Under the pieces are notes generated by a model, which saw nothing but the letters and a program-made list of their open reading frames with translations, searched no databases and was not told the DNA's origin. A stretch of DNA of 64,000 nucleotides, taken from assembly GCA_009702045.1 (NCBI GenBank), contig WLIV01000013.1, positions 24,552 through 88,551 on the forward strand, read 5' to 3'. The DNA comes from Actinomycetota bacterium (GTDB lineage Bacteria; Actinomycetota; Acidimicrobiia; Acidimicrobiales; Ilumatobacteraceae). Below, one piece after another: positions 34,441 to 44,152 of the stretch (its first letter is position 1; each line of letters starts with the position of its first letter). The position numbers were made by a program, and so were the translations under genes.

Positions 34441-35037
34441 ATGCCACCCAAGCCGTACCACCACGGCGACCTCCAACGGGCTCTGCTCGACGCAGCGATC
34501 GACGTCGTCCGCTCCGACGGCATCGCTGCGCTCTCATTGCGCGACCTCACGAAGGCGGTCGGCGTCACGCCGTCGGCGGCCTATCGCCACTTCCCCAGCC
34601 GCGACCATCTGATCGCCGCGGTCGCCATGCTGTCGCGAGAAGAACTGGCGCGCCACTTGCTCGCAGCCCGCGATGCCGTGCCCGCCAGAGGTACGGCGCA
34701 GCGTCGGTCGGTCGCGAGGTTCGAGGCGATCGGCCACGCCTACGTGGCATTCGCTGTCGCCCACCCCAGAGTGTTCGAAGCGGCGTTCACCGCCTGCCCC
34801 GTGATACTCGAGCGCACCGAAGATCCCCGAGCGTGGGAAGTACTCATCGCCGCCATTGACGAGATGGCAGAGCTCGGGGCCATCCAATCAGCTCGCCGGA
34901 AGGATGCCCCGATCATCGCGTGGGCCGGCGTACACGGCCTCGCCAACATCCTCACTGCTTCCGTGGTACCGCCGGGCGTGGAGGCCGACCGTCAGATCGA
35001 CGCCGTATTGAAAGCCATCTACCGGTCCATCAGCTGA
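34441..35037 (+). CDS. TetR-family regulator with WHG-type C-terminal domain
   Basis: This is a 198-residue repressor. It begins PPKPYHHGDLQRALLDAAIDVVRSDGIAALSLRDLTKAVGVTPSAAYRHFPSRDHLIAAVA, the N-terminus and HTH of the TetR group with WHG-type ligand domains (YHHGDL is diagnostic). The rest is helical, with FAVAHPRVFEAAF as in that group. The divergent DUF4188 gene and the palindrome between them point to local autoregulation. The ligand is unknown. Confidence 0.88.
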   Translation: MPPKPYHHGDLQRALLDAAIDVVRSDGIAALSLRDLTKAVGVTPSAAYRHFPSRDHLIAAVAMLSREELARHLLAARDAVPARGTAQRRSVARFEAIGHAYVAFAVAHPRVFEAAFTACPVILERTEDPRAWEVLIAAIDEMAELGAIQSARRKDAPIIAWAGVHGLANILTASVVPPGVEADRQIDAVLKAIYRSIS

Positions 35038-35047
35038 CCGGGCCGGC

Positions 35048-35479
35048 CTACAGGTCGAAGCGGTACACGTTCGTCTCGCGAGGCATGAAGCCGATGCGCT
35101 GGTACAGCCGGTTGGCGGCTTCACGTGAGGGGCGCGAGGTGAGGTCGACGGTCTTAGCGCCCTTGCCCTCGGCGATGTCGATCGCGAAGCGGTTGAGCTG
35201 ATCGCCGACGCTCTGCCCGCGGGCCGAATCGTCGACAACGACGTCCTCGATCCAGGCGCGCACACCGGTGGGGATGCGGAACACCACCAACGTGAGCGTG
35301 CCGACGATCTTGCCGTCGAGGCGGGCGACCAGCACATCGCTGGCCGGCGACTCGACCATCTCGCGCACCTCGGCGAGGGTGGGCGGCGGCGAGCTGCGCG
35401 ACAGCTGGGGGATTAGGTAGGCGAACGCATCGACCAGTTCTTGGTCGGCGACTGCGGCGATCTCAAGGGTGACACTCAC
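35048..35479 (-). CDS. GNAT family N-acetyltransferase
   Basis: This is a 143-residue acetyltransferase. The acetyl-CoA motif is WIEDVVVDDSARGQSVGDQL (motif A, with an atypical R-G-Q-S-V-G loop), preceded by VGTLTLVVFRIP and followed by REAANRLYQRIGFMPRETNVYRF (motif B). The substrate is unknown. I chose the GTG at 35479; a TTG at 35488 in the same frame is possible. Confidence 0.87.
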   Translation of the reverse strand: MSVTLEIAAVADQELVDAFAYLIPQLSRSSPPPTLAEVREMVESPASDVLVARLDGKIVGTLTLVVFRIPTGVRAWIEDVVVDDSARGQSVGDQLNRFAIDIAEGKGAKTVDLTSRPSREAANRLYQRIGFMPRETNVYRFDL

Positions 35480-35536
35480 GGTTCGCAACTTACTGCCCGC
35501 TGCGCAGGCCAGACCTCACCGGTAGGCTCCGTGGAC

Positions 35537-36484
35537 ATGGAGCATGTTCGCTGGCTGGCGCATCCCACCATGCAACGACCGGTACTCATCTCTGCGTTCA
35601 CCGGCTGGAACGACGCAGCAGAATCCGCGAGCAACACTGTTCGGCACCTCATCAAGGCATGGCACGCCGAGCCGCTCGCCGAAATCAACCCTGAGGAGTT
35701 CACCGACTTCGCCACGGTTCGTCCGCACGTTCGCCTCACGGCTGATCAGAAGCGCTCCATCGTGTGGCCAACGGTGGGCCTGTGGAGCGCCCGCACTCCT
35801 GGCGGCGACGTCATCCTCATGCTCGGCCCCGAGCCAGCCATGCGTTGGAGGTTGTTCTCCGAGCAGATCATCGGCCTGGCTCAGCACTTCAATGCGTCGA
35901 TGATGCTCACCCTCGGCGCGCTGCTGGCCGACGTTCCGCACTCGCGTCCTGTTCAACTCATCGGCACGGCCACCGATCAAGAGACCCTCGACCGCTTCGA
36001 TCTCCAGCGCAGCCGTTACGAAGGCCCCACCGGCATCGTCGGCGTGCTGCAGGACGCATGCACCCGCAGTGATCTGCCGTCGGCGTCGCTCTGGGCCGCC
36101 GTGCCCGCCTATGCATCGCAGGTGCCCTCGCCCAAGGCAACCCTCGCCCTCGTGCAACGCGCCTGCGAGATGATCGGCACACCGGCACCCATCGGCACTC
36201 TGCGCACCGAGGCCGAGGACTACGACACTCGGGTCACCCACTTCGTCGCCGACGACAACGACCTCATCGGCTACGTCGCCCGGCTCGAGAACCTCTCGGA
36301 CAGCGGCGAGCTCGATGACTACAACCAGGACGACGAGGACGATGACGGCCTCGATGACGATGACGACGACGATGACGACGATTCCGTCGGCGGCGAACTG
36401 GCAGCCGACACCGAGGTCGACAGCGAGGAACTGATGGCCGAGGTGGAGCGCTTCCTCCGCGATCAGGGTCCGAACGGCGCCTAG
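35537..36484 (+). CDS. PAC2 family protein with poly-Asp tail
   Basis: This is a 315-residue protein. The PAC2 domain spans about residues 12-240 (RPVLISAFTGWNDAAESASNTVRHLI; LGPEPAMRWRLFSEQIIGLAQ; GALLADVPHSRPVQLIG). PAC2 proteins relate to proteasome assembly chaperones in eukaryotes; in actinobacteria the role is unproven. The C-terminus is strikingly acidic, with about ten consecutive Asp (36355-36380), and ends in a short helix ELMAEVERFLRDQG. No proteasome genes are in the window. Confidence 0.87.
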   Translation: MEHVRWLAHPTMQRPVLISAFTGWNDAAESASNTVRHLIKAWHAEPLAEINPEEFTDFATVRPHVRLTADQKRSIVWPTVGLWSARTPGGDVILMLGPEPAMRWRLFSEQIIGLAQHFNASMMLTLGALLADVPHSRPVQLIGTATDQETLDRFDLQRSRYEGPTGIVGVLQDACTRSDLPSASLWAAVPAYASQVPSPKATLALVQRACEMIGTPAPIGTLRTEAEDYDTRVTHFVADDNDLIGYVARLENLSDSGELDDYNQDDEDDDGLDDDDDDDDDDSVGGELAADTEVDSEELMAEVERFLRDQGPNGA

Positions 36485-37204
36485 CTACACCTGGCCCTGG
36501 GCGTGTGCCGCGTCGCCGCGCCACACCGGCGACCGCGGTGCTTCGAACACTGTGGCGGTGCGGGCACCATCGATTGCAGCGAACGCGCCCGGCCCCCACC
36601 ACTTCGCGCCCACGGTGTTCTCGGGTAGCGCATCGCGGCGGAACCAGCCGACGTCGGCGGTCTCCAACGGGTGCGGCACCAGCGAACCGCCGGTGGCCCG
36701 ACAGTGGAACAGCAGCAGGTACATCCCAAAGCGGCTGAAGCCGGCGCGCTGACCATCGATGACGGCCATCAGCTGCACGGGTTCGCATTCGATGCCGGTC
36801 TCCTCCAGCACTTCCTTCACCACTACCTCTGCAGGCGAATAGCCGACGTCGGCCCACCCGGTGGGGTACAGCCATACTCCGCTGTCGCTGCGTTGGACGA
36901 GCAGGATCTCACCGGAATCGTTGCCGACGACCGCGCCGATCGCCACCTTTGGCGTGACGTACCCGGGGATACCTTCGCCGATGTCGTCCATCCACTCCTG
37001 CACGAAGTGATCGCTCTCGCGGCGCACTTCCAGCGCCTCGTCCGCGGCGGCCTTGATATCGGCGGCGACGTGCAGCACCTCCTCGAAGCGCTCGCGCTCG
37101 TAGAGGCTCTGGGTGAACGCCAGACCAGTGCGAGCGATACCGACCAGCGATTCACTCCATCGGGTCAGGTCGCGGGTGAAGTCGTTCGGGGAGGCGTCAC
37201 TCAC
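36485..37204 (-). CDS. NUDIX hydrolase with N-terminal helical domain
   Basis: This is a 239-residue protein. The first 75 residues are a helical domain typical of one NUDIX subgroup (WSESLVGIARTGLAFTQSLYERERFEEVLHVAADI). The NUDIX box follows at about residues 118-140 (GWADVGYSPAEVVVKEVLEETGIE), preceded by VGNDSGEILLVQRSDSGVWLYP. Members often act on ADP-ribose or other nucleotide sugars, but the substrate is open. The start is GTG, and the stop abuts the stop of the PAC2 gene. Confidence 0.88.
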   Translation of the reverse strand: MSDASPNDFTRDLTRWSESLVGIARTGLAFTQSLYERERFEEVLHVAADIKAAADEALEVRRESDHFVQEWMDDIGEGIPGYVTPKVAIGAVVGNDSGEILLVQRSDSGVWLYPTGWADVGYSPAEVVVKEVLEETGIECEPVQLMAVIDGQRAGFSRFGMYLLLFHCRATGGSLVPHPLETADVGWFRRDALPENTVGAKWWGPGAFAAIDGARTATVFEAPRSPVWRGDAAHAQGQV

Positions 37205-37250
37205 CCTCGCGACCCTATGCGGCGCTGCGAGCGTCTCCTACACTCGCAGC

Positions 37251-38516
37251 GTGCACACGTCGAAGCTGGTCGTCATTGCCACGTGCGCAGTGCTCACCAT
37301 CGCTGCCTGTTCGGGCAGCAACAACAGTTCTGCGACCACGACCGCCGTCCAACCCACAACCACCGCGGCGGGTCACCTGAACGACGGCACACTGGTCATC
37401 GGCGCCGTCTTGCCGACGGTGGGAACGGCGTCGGAGATCGGCGTATCGATGGCCGATGCGCTGCAGTTGGGCGTCAGCGAGATCAACCAAAGCGGCGGCG
37501 TGAACGGCCGCCAGATCCGGTTGATCACGCGCGAGGAAGGTGACAACTCGGCAACGGCTGTCCTCGCGGTGCAGAGCCTGTTGCAGTTCGGCGTCGACGC
37601 GATCATCGGGCCCACGTCCGTACCCAATCTGCTGGCCACGCTCGGCACGGCGGTCGAAGCGGGGGTCCTCACGTGTGCCCCAACGGCGTCGGCACTCGCG
37701 CTCGACAACTTCCCCGATGACGGCCTGTTGCTCCGCACTGTTCCCAGCGACTCGCTGCAGGCCCAGGCGATGGCCCAGTTGGTCGAGTCCTCGGGCAGTA
37801 GCGCTGTCGCGGTGGTCTATCTCGACGACAACTACGGCCGACCCTTTGCCGAGGCGACTCGTGCGGCGATCACCCAGCGCGGTACCGCCGTCTCTGGCTT
37901 TGTCGGCTTCACACCAGGTGAGGCCTCCGTCAGTGCTGCCGTGGCAGCCGTGATCCAGGCACGACCTCAGGTCGTTGCCGTGGTCGCCGATGCAATCACC
38001 GGTCCGTCGATCATCAACGCGATCGACGCTGCCTCGGATGGCACCATCACCTTCGTCGTCAACGACGCGGCCCGCCGACCTGATGCATCGGCGCAGCCAT
38101 TCAGCAGCGCGCTCGGGCCACGCATCACTGGCGTGTCGCCGATCGCGTACGCGACATCCGCGGCATTCACGACCGGACTGAAATCGATCGACCCAGAGGC
38201 CACCGGACTGTTTGCCCACAACGCGTACGACTGTCTCAACATCATCGCCCTGGCCGCCGCGAGCGCCGGATCGTTGCGACCTTCGGCAATCGCGGCAGAG
38301 ATCCCCGGCCTCACCACCGGTGGCACGCGGTGCTCCTCGTTCCCCACCTGCCAGGTGTCGCTCGCGGAACGCCGCAACATCAACTACGACGGACCCGGTG
38401 GCAACCTGGCCATCGACGCGAGCGGCGAGATGACCAGTGCAACGTTCGACAAGTTCACGTTCGACAAGAACAGCCGCGATGTCTCCATCGGGCTGCTACG
38501 ACTGGGCGACGGCTGA
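37251..38516 (+). CDS. ABC-type branched-chain amino-acid-like solute-binding lipoprotein
   Basis: This is a 421-residue periplasmic-binding-type protein of the LivJ/K class. The lipoprotein signal is VVIATCAVLTIAACSGS, followed by a Thr-rich linker and the type I binding fold (LVIGAVLPTVGTASEIGVSMADALQLGVSEINQSGGVNGRQIRLI; VDAIIGPTSVPNLLATLG; AVVYLDDNYGRPFAE). No permease or ATPase gene adjoins it, so it may work with a distant transporter or as a sensor. The GTG start begins directly at the signal peptide. Confidence 0.85.
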   Translation: MHTSKLVVIATCAVLTIAACSGSNNSSATTTAVQPTTTAAGHLNDGTLVIGAVLPTVGTASEIGVSMADALQLGVSEINQSGGVNGRQIRLITREEGDNSATAVLAVQSLLQFGVDAIIGPTSVPNLLATLGTAVEAGVLTCAPTASALALDNFPDDGLLLRTVPSDSLQAQAMAQLVESSGSSAVAVVYLDDNYGRPFAEATRAAITQRGTAVSGFVGFTPGEASVSAAVAAVIQARPQVVAVVADAITGPSIINAIDAASDGTITFVVNDAARRPDASAQPFSSALGPRITGVSPIAYATSAAFTTGLKSIDPEATGLFAHNAYDCLNIIALAAASAGSLRPSAIAAEIPGLTTGGTRCSSFPTCQVSLAERRNINYDGPGGNLAIDASGEMTSATFDKFTFDKNSRDVSIGLLRLGDG

Positions 38517-38538
38517 ACCTCACACCCACGCCAGAACC

Positions 38539-39219
38539 TCAGAGCGTGGTGACGAGCTCTTCCACCGGCACCACGAAGCCGGTGTAGAACGGGCCGAACT
38601 CGGCGTACACGGACGATGCCTCGTCGAAGCGCATCGTGTACACGACTTCCTTGAGATCGTCGGGGTTCACGGCGAACAGCGTGACGCCCCACTCGTAGTC
38701 GTCGAGGCCAGTGCTGCCGGTGATGTACTGCACGATGCGGCCGGCGAACTTGCGGCCGCTGGTGCCGTGCTCTGACATCAGCCGCTTGCGATCGTCGAAC
38801 GGCAGCGTGAACCAGTTGACGTGGGCTTCGCGCTTCTTCGACATTGGGTAGAAGCACCATGCCGGCATGTGGTGTGCCTTCGGCGGGATCTCGGGATACA
38901 GGCGAGCCTGGATGTGCGCCTCGGGCATACCCGTTGCGTACTCGCTGACCTCGGTGAGGCTGACGTAGCTGTCGACGACCTCGAGGCCCGCACGCTGCAG
39001 ACCGGACTGGAGCGCTCGCAGTTCCACGATGTTCTCGTGTATCGCCATGAACGCGGCATCGGACTTGTGGCCCAGCATCGAGATGCAGACCACCTGGGTA
39101 CCTGCGGCTTCAGCGGCGCGCACTGCGTCCACGACCGCCTCGCCATCGAACATGGGGGTCGGCTTACAGAACAGGTGCAGCACGCCGAGGCCGACGGAGG
39201 GCTTGATCGCTTCGCTCAT
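38539..39219 (-). CDS. chdC: Coproheme decarboxylase HemQ/ChdC
   Basis: This 226-residue protein of the chlorite-dismutase-like family converts coproheme to heme b in the actinobacterial coproporphyrin-dependent pathway. Typical stretches are PAWCFYPMSKKREAHVNWFTLPFDDRKRLMSEHGTSGRKFAGRIVQYITGSTGLDDYEWGVTLFA. The first contains the catalytic Tyr (FYPMSK), and the His of SEHGTSGRKF is the expected heme-region residue. True chlorite dismutases have a distal Arg in another context. Other heme genes are not in the window. Confidence 0.9.
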   Translation of the reverse strand: MSEAIKPSVGLGVLHLFCKPTPMFDGEAVVDAVRAAEAAGTQVVCISMLGHKSDAAFMAIHENIVELRALQSGLQRAGLEVVDSYVSLTEVSEYATGMPEAHIQARLYPEIPPKAHHMPAWCFYPMSKKREAHVNWFTLPFDDRKRLMSEHGTSGRKFAGRIVQYITGSTGLDDYEWGVTLFAVNPDDLKEVVYTMRFDEASSVYAEFGPFYTGFVVPVEELVTTL

Positions 39220-39245
39220 GGCCTGCAGGCTAGGGGTTCTGCGGC

Positions 39246-40052
39246 CTACGGCGCGAGGCGCTCGGGCGAGTACACGTTCAGACGGTCGGCGCGCACGAAG
39301 CCAGCCAACACCAGACCGGAGCGGCGAGCGGTGTGAACCGCCAGCGCGGTGGGTGCGCTGACGGCCACGAGCGTGCTGAACCCGGCAGCCCACGCCTTCT
39401 GCACCAGCTCGAAGCTGGCCCGACCACTGACGAACAGCCCCAGACCCGTGGCCGGCAGTACGCCGTCGAGCAGCATCCGGCCGATCACCTTGTCGACCGC
39501 ATTGTGCCGACCGACGTCTTCTCGCACCAGCAGCACCTCACCGTCGGGCGTGAACGCGGCTGCCGCATGCACGGCGCCAGTGCTGTCGAACAGACCTTGC
39601 GCGGAGCGCACGCGATCGGGGACAGCCCGCAGCACATCGAGTGCAATCGGCGTAGTGGACGGCAGCGGCGCCAGCATGGCGCACAGCTCGTCGATCGCGT
39701 CGTTGCCACACAGACCACAGCTGGATGTCGTGTTCCCCAGCCGCGGTCGCGGTGCAGGAGCTAGGCCCCCGGTGTCGACCGAGACGACGTTGAACTCGCT
39801 GCTCACAGCCGAACTGTTGGCGCAGTAACGCACACCGGTGACGGGCAGCCCGGCGAGCAGCCCTTCGGTGTGACAGAAGCCGACGGCCAGTTCGTAATCG
39901 TGCCCGGGAGTGCGCATCGTGGTGCTCACCTTGACGCCGTCGAGTTGCACCGTCATCGGCTCCTCGACGATCAGCTCGTCGGGCGTGCGGGAGCGATCGT
40001 CATCGGTCACCTTGGTGACGAGGAATGTCTCGCTACGGCCCCGGACTGCCAT
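39246..40052 (-). CDS. fdhD: Formate dehydrogenase accessory sulfurtransferase FdhD
   Basis: This 268-residue protein transfers sulfur from a cysteine desulfurase to the molybdenum cofactor of formate dehydrogenase. Signature parts are ELIVEEPMTVQLDGVKVSTTMRTPGHDYELAVGF, the SSCGLCG C-x2-C loop and REDVGRHNAVDKVIGRML. No formate dehydrogenase gene lies in the window. The start is set at the ATG giving the normal short basic leader; longer forms have no family match. Confidence 0.92.
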   Translation of the reverse strand: MAVRGRSETFLVTKVTDDDRSRTPDELIVEEPMTVQLDGVKVSTTMRTPGHDYELAVGFCHTEGLLAGLPVTGVRYCANSSAVSSEFNVVSVDTGGLAPAPRPRLGNTTSSCGLCGNDAIDELCAMLAPLPSTTPIALDVLRAVPDRVRSAQGLFDSTGAVHAAAAFTPDGEVLLVREDVGRHNAVDKVIGRMLLDGVLPATGLGLFVSGRASFELVQKAWAAGFSTLVAVSAPTALAVHTARRSGLVLAGFVRADRLNVYSPERLAP

Positions 40053-40113
40053 CCACGCGACGGTAGCGGGACATTGCACGATTGAGAACTGCGCGCCGAT
40101 TACTGTGCACTGC

Positions 40114-40812
40114 ATGGGGACACAGCACACCACTCGCATCCTTGTCGCGGAACTCGTCGGTACGGCAGTGCTGATGCTCGGCGGACCCGGCGTCGCAATC
40201 TTCACCGCCTCATCGGTGGGGGTCCTCGGCGTCGCGCTCGGCTTCGGCATCTCACTGCTGATCATGGCCTACGTCATCGGGCCGATCAGCGGCTGCCACA
40301 TCAACCCGGCGGTCACGCTCGGGCTGCTGCTGGCGAAGAAGATCGACCGCAGCCACGCCGTGATGGCCTGGGTCGGGCAGATCATCGGTGGCGTCGGCGG
40401 CGCGGCCATCATCTACGCCATCGCCAGCGGACGCACCGGCTTCAAGCGCGGCTCGTTCGCCTCCAACCTGTGGACGGGCGACTTCTACGGCATCAGAGCG
40501 GCAATCATCGCTGAGATCGTGCTCACCGCGCTGCTCGTGCTGGTCGTGCTGTTCACCACCACCAAGTTGTTCGCCCCCGGTTTCGGCGGTCTGGTGGTGG
40601 GCGTCACGCTGACGCTCATCCACCTGATCTCGATTCCGGTCGACAACACCTCGGTCAACCCGGCCCGCTCGCTCGGTACCGCACTCTTCGCCGAGTCGTC
40701 CACCGATGCCCTCCAGCAGCTGTGGGTGTTCATCCTGTTCCCGCTGGTCGGCGCTGCCGTCGGTGTGGCGCTGTTCCGGGCGCTGACGGGGTCCGCAACA
40801 CCCGCCGAGTAG
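40114..40812 (+). CDS. MIP family aquaporin (AqpZ-like)
   Basis: This is a 232-residue channel with six membrane helices and the two half-helix signatures: GCHINPAVTLGLLL in the first half and DNTSVNPARSLGTALF in the second. An Arg follows the second NPA, as expected for the selectivity filter. The shape and length are those of AqpZ-type water channels. Glycerol facilitators usually have an Asp after the second NPA (NPARD), not seen here. It is divergent from fdhD and upstream of groEL with its own promoter. Confidence 0.9.
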   Translation: MGTQHTTRILVAELVGTAVLMLGGPGVAIFTASSVGVLGVALGFGISLLIMAYVIGPISGCHINPAVTLGLLLAKKIDRSHAVMAWVGQIIGGVGGAAIIYAIASGRTGFKRGSFASNLWTGDFYGIRAAIIAEIVLTALLVLVVLFTTTKLFAPGFGGLVVGVTLTLIHLISIPVDNTSVNPARSLGTALFAESSTDALQQLWVFILFPLVGAAVGVALFRALTGSATPAE

Positions 40813-40834
40813 CCAGCCTGGCATGGGTCGAAGG

Positions 40835-40863
40835 TTGCCGCTTTAGCAGTCAAGGGTTTAGAG
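40835..40863 (+). promoter_or_regulatory. Candidate groEL promoter
   Basis: TTGCCG (40835-40840) and TTAGAG (40858-40863) are separated by 17 bases and lie just ahead of the CIRCE element. The -10 is weak, so confidence is moderate. Confidence 0.5.
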
Positions 40864-40865
40864 TG

Positions 40866-40892
40866 CTAGCACTCTCACCAGTCGAGTGACAG
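40866..40892. promoter_or_regulatory. CIRCE operator upstream of groEL
   Basis: CTAGCACTC-N9-GAGTGACAG matches the CIRCE consensus (TTAGCACTC-N9-GAGTGCTAA) at 14 of 18 arm positions, with the nine-base spacer exact. CIRCE is bound by HrcA, which represses chaperonin genes at normal temperature. The first arm also belongs to a perfect 16-base palindrome, AGAGTGCTAGCACTCT (40860-40875). Confidence 0.85.
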
Positions 40893-40904
40893 CTCGTCTG
40901 GTGA

Positions 40905-42569
<1,665 letters not shown>

Positions 42570-42611
42570 GTCACTCCTGACTCAGTCTCCGCACTGAACT
42601 GAACTGAACTG

Positions 42612-42644
42612 AAAGGGCCCTGAGCTTCGGCTCGGGGCCCTTTT
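42612..42644 (+). terminator. Rho-independent terminator of groEL
   Basis: A GC-rich stem (GGGCCCTGAGC against GCTCGGGGCCC, one mismatch) with a TTCG tetraloop ends in TTTT, 43 bases past the groEL stop. Confidence 0.9.
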
Positions 42645-42661
42645 CGCGCCCCCAGCCGGTG

Positions 42662-42805
42662 CGAGTGCCACGTCCCCGGCCCGAGTGCCACGTCGCGCCC
42701 GAGTGCCACGTCGCGCACGGGGTGTCACCACCCACTCGGGCGCGCTTGTGCCACTCGCCCTGGCGGGCTGCCACTCGCCCAGGGGGGCTGGCACTCGCCC
42801 AGGGG
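42662..42805. repeat. Short GC-rich tandem motifs behind groEL
   Basis: CGAGTGCCACGTC occurs three times (42662-42674, 42682-42694, 42700-42712). GCCACTCGCCC/GGCACTCGCCC units follow on the other orientation (42750-42800). A GGGCGCGCTTGTGCC arm resembles the inverted arm of the repeats at 1539 and 13584. No gene is seen in this 246-base gap. Confidence 0.65.
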
Positions 42806-42815
42806 GGTGGGGGGG

Positions 42816-43091
42816 TCAGCCGCCGGCGACGGCGGGGATGATGCTGACGGTCTCGCCGGCAGGCACCACGGTGTTCAGGCCATCGAGGTAGCGCACGTCG
42901 TCGTCGGCCACGAACAGGTTGACGAACTTGCGCATCGCGCCCGACTCGTCGAGCAGACGATCACGGAAGCCCGGGTGCACTGCGTCGAGGTTGGTGATCA
43001 CTTCGGCGAGGGTCGCGCCCTCGACCTGCACCGTCGAGCTGCCGCCCGCCATCGGACGAAGGGTGGTGGGGATGCGAACGGTCACGGCCAT
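42816..43091 (-). CDS. CysO-like sulfur carrier protein (MoaD/ThiS family)
   Basis: This is a 91-residue ubiquitin-fold protein ending in the Gly-Gly needed for thiocarboxylate formation (IPAVAGG). The sequence (VRIPTTLRPMAGGSSTVQVEGATLAEVI ... FVNLFVADDDVRYLDGLNTVVPAGETVSIIPAVAGG) follows mycobacterial CysO closely. CysO donates sulfide to O-phosphoserine for cysteine synthesis through CysM, with release by the Mec protease. Neither cysM nor mec is adjacent. A MoaD role in molybdopterin synthesis is the alternative. Confidence 0.87.
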   Translation of the reverse strand: MAVTVRIPTTLRPMAGGSSTVQVEGATLAEVITNLDAVHPGFRDRLLDESGAMRKFVNLFVADDDVRYLDGLNTVVPAGETVSIIPAVAGG

Positions 43092-43152
43092 GTGCAAACT
43101 CTACCCAGGCAGTCAGGATTTCAACGAGACCGGTGCCCCATAGCCTGGCCCG

Positions 43153-44142
43153 ATGCGTGTCCTGGCCGCCGTCGACAAGTTCAAGGGCACCGCGACGGCT
43201 GCGCAGGCGGCCGCGGCCATCGGCCACGCCTGCTGGGAACTGGGCCACGAGTGCGTCGAGCTGCCCGTCGCCGATGGCGGTGAAGGCACCCTGGAAGCAC
43301 TCGGCGGCGCCAACCGGGTGAACACCGTCACCGGGCCGCTGGGCGACCCCGTAGAGGCCGAATGGCGACTGCACCGCGGCACGGCGGTGATCGAGATGGC
43401 ACGCGCCTCAGGCCTCACCCTCGTTGGCGGTGCCGAGCGCAACGATGCCATGGCCGCCACCACCACCGGCACCGGCGAGCTGATCGACATGGCGCTCGAC
43501 CTCGGGGCGAAGAAGATCGTGGTGTGCCTCGGCGGGTCGGCCACCACCGACGGCGGCCTGGGCTGTGTGCGCGCGATCACGTCCCCCCACCGCCTGCGCT
43601 CGGTGCAGCTGCTCGTGGCCTGCGACGTGCAGACACTGTTCACCGATGCCGCACCGGTGTTCGCTCCGCAGAAGGGGGCCTCGCCGGCGCAGGTCGACAT
43701 GCTGCGCGGTCGCCTCGAACGCCTCGCACAGATGTATCAACAGCAGTACGGCGTCGACGTGCGGGCGCTGCCCGGCACCGGCGCGGCCGGCGGCTTGGCG
43801 GGCGGGCTGGTTGCACTCGGCGGTCGGCTGCTGCCCGGCTTCGATCTCGTGGCCGATGAACTCGACCTGCACGACCGCATTCTGGACGCCGACCTGGTGA
43901 TCACCGGCGAGGGCCATCTCGACGAGCAGAGCTTCGACGGCAAGGTCGTGGGCGGTGTACAGACGATGTGCATCGGCCTCGACACGCCGGTCGCGGCGAT
44001 CGTCGGCGACACGGATGCCAACGTCGCCAATCGCATCCGCCTGCGCTCACTCGTGGCCGACTTCGGCGAGCGGGCGATGCGCGAGCCGCTGTGGTGCATC
44101 GAGCAGGCGGCCACCGAACTGCTGCGCGCGATGGCGAGCTAA
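43153..44142 (+). CDS. Glycerate 2-kinase
   Basis: This is a 329-residue glycerate kinase of the GarK/GlxK family (PF02595), phosphorylating D-glycerate. The family start is MRVLAAVDKFKGTATAAQAAAAIG, followed by LPVADGGEGTLEAL, KKIVVCLGGSATTDGGLGCVRAI and LPGTGAAGGLAGGLVALGGRLLPG with DADLVITGEGHLDEQS. It is somewhat shorter than the usual 370-380 residues. The amidohydrolase gene starts 10 bases after its stop, so the two may be co-transcribed. Confidence 0.92.
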   Translation: MRVLAAVDKFKGTATAAQAAAAIGHACWELGHECVELPVADGGEGTLEALGGANRVNTVTGPLGDPVEAEWRLHRGTAVIEMARASGLTLVGGAERNDAMAATTTGTGELIDMALDLGAKKIVVCLGGSATTDGGLGCVRAITSPHRLRSVQLLVACDVQTLFTDAAPVFAPQKGASPAQVDMLRGRLERLAQMYQQQYGVDVRALPGTGAAGGLAGGLVALGGRLLPGFDLVADELDLHDRILDADLVITGEGHLDEQSFDGKVVGGVQTMCIGLDTPVAAIVGDTDANVANRIRLRSLVADFGERAMREPLWCIEQAATELLRAMAS

Positions 44143-44152
44143 CTTCGACGGC

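Noticed and set aside
39246..40265. Longer form of FdhD starting at 40265
   Set aside because: The extra 71 residues overlap the divergent aquaporin gene and have no family match; the ATG at 40052 gives the normal N-terminus.
42662..42805. CRISPR-like array
   Set aside because: The repeated units are only 13 bases and spaced 18-20 bases apart with GC-rich filler; no cas genes are in the window.
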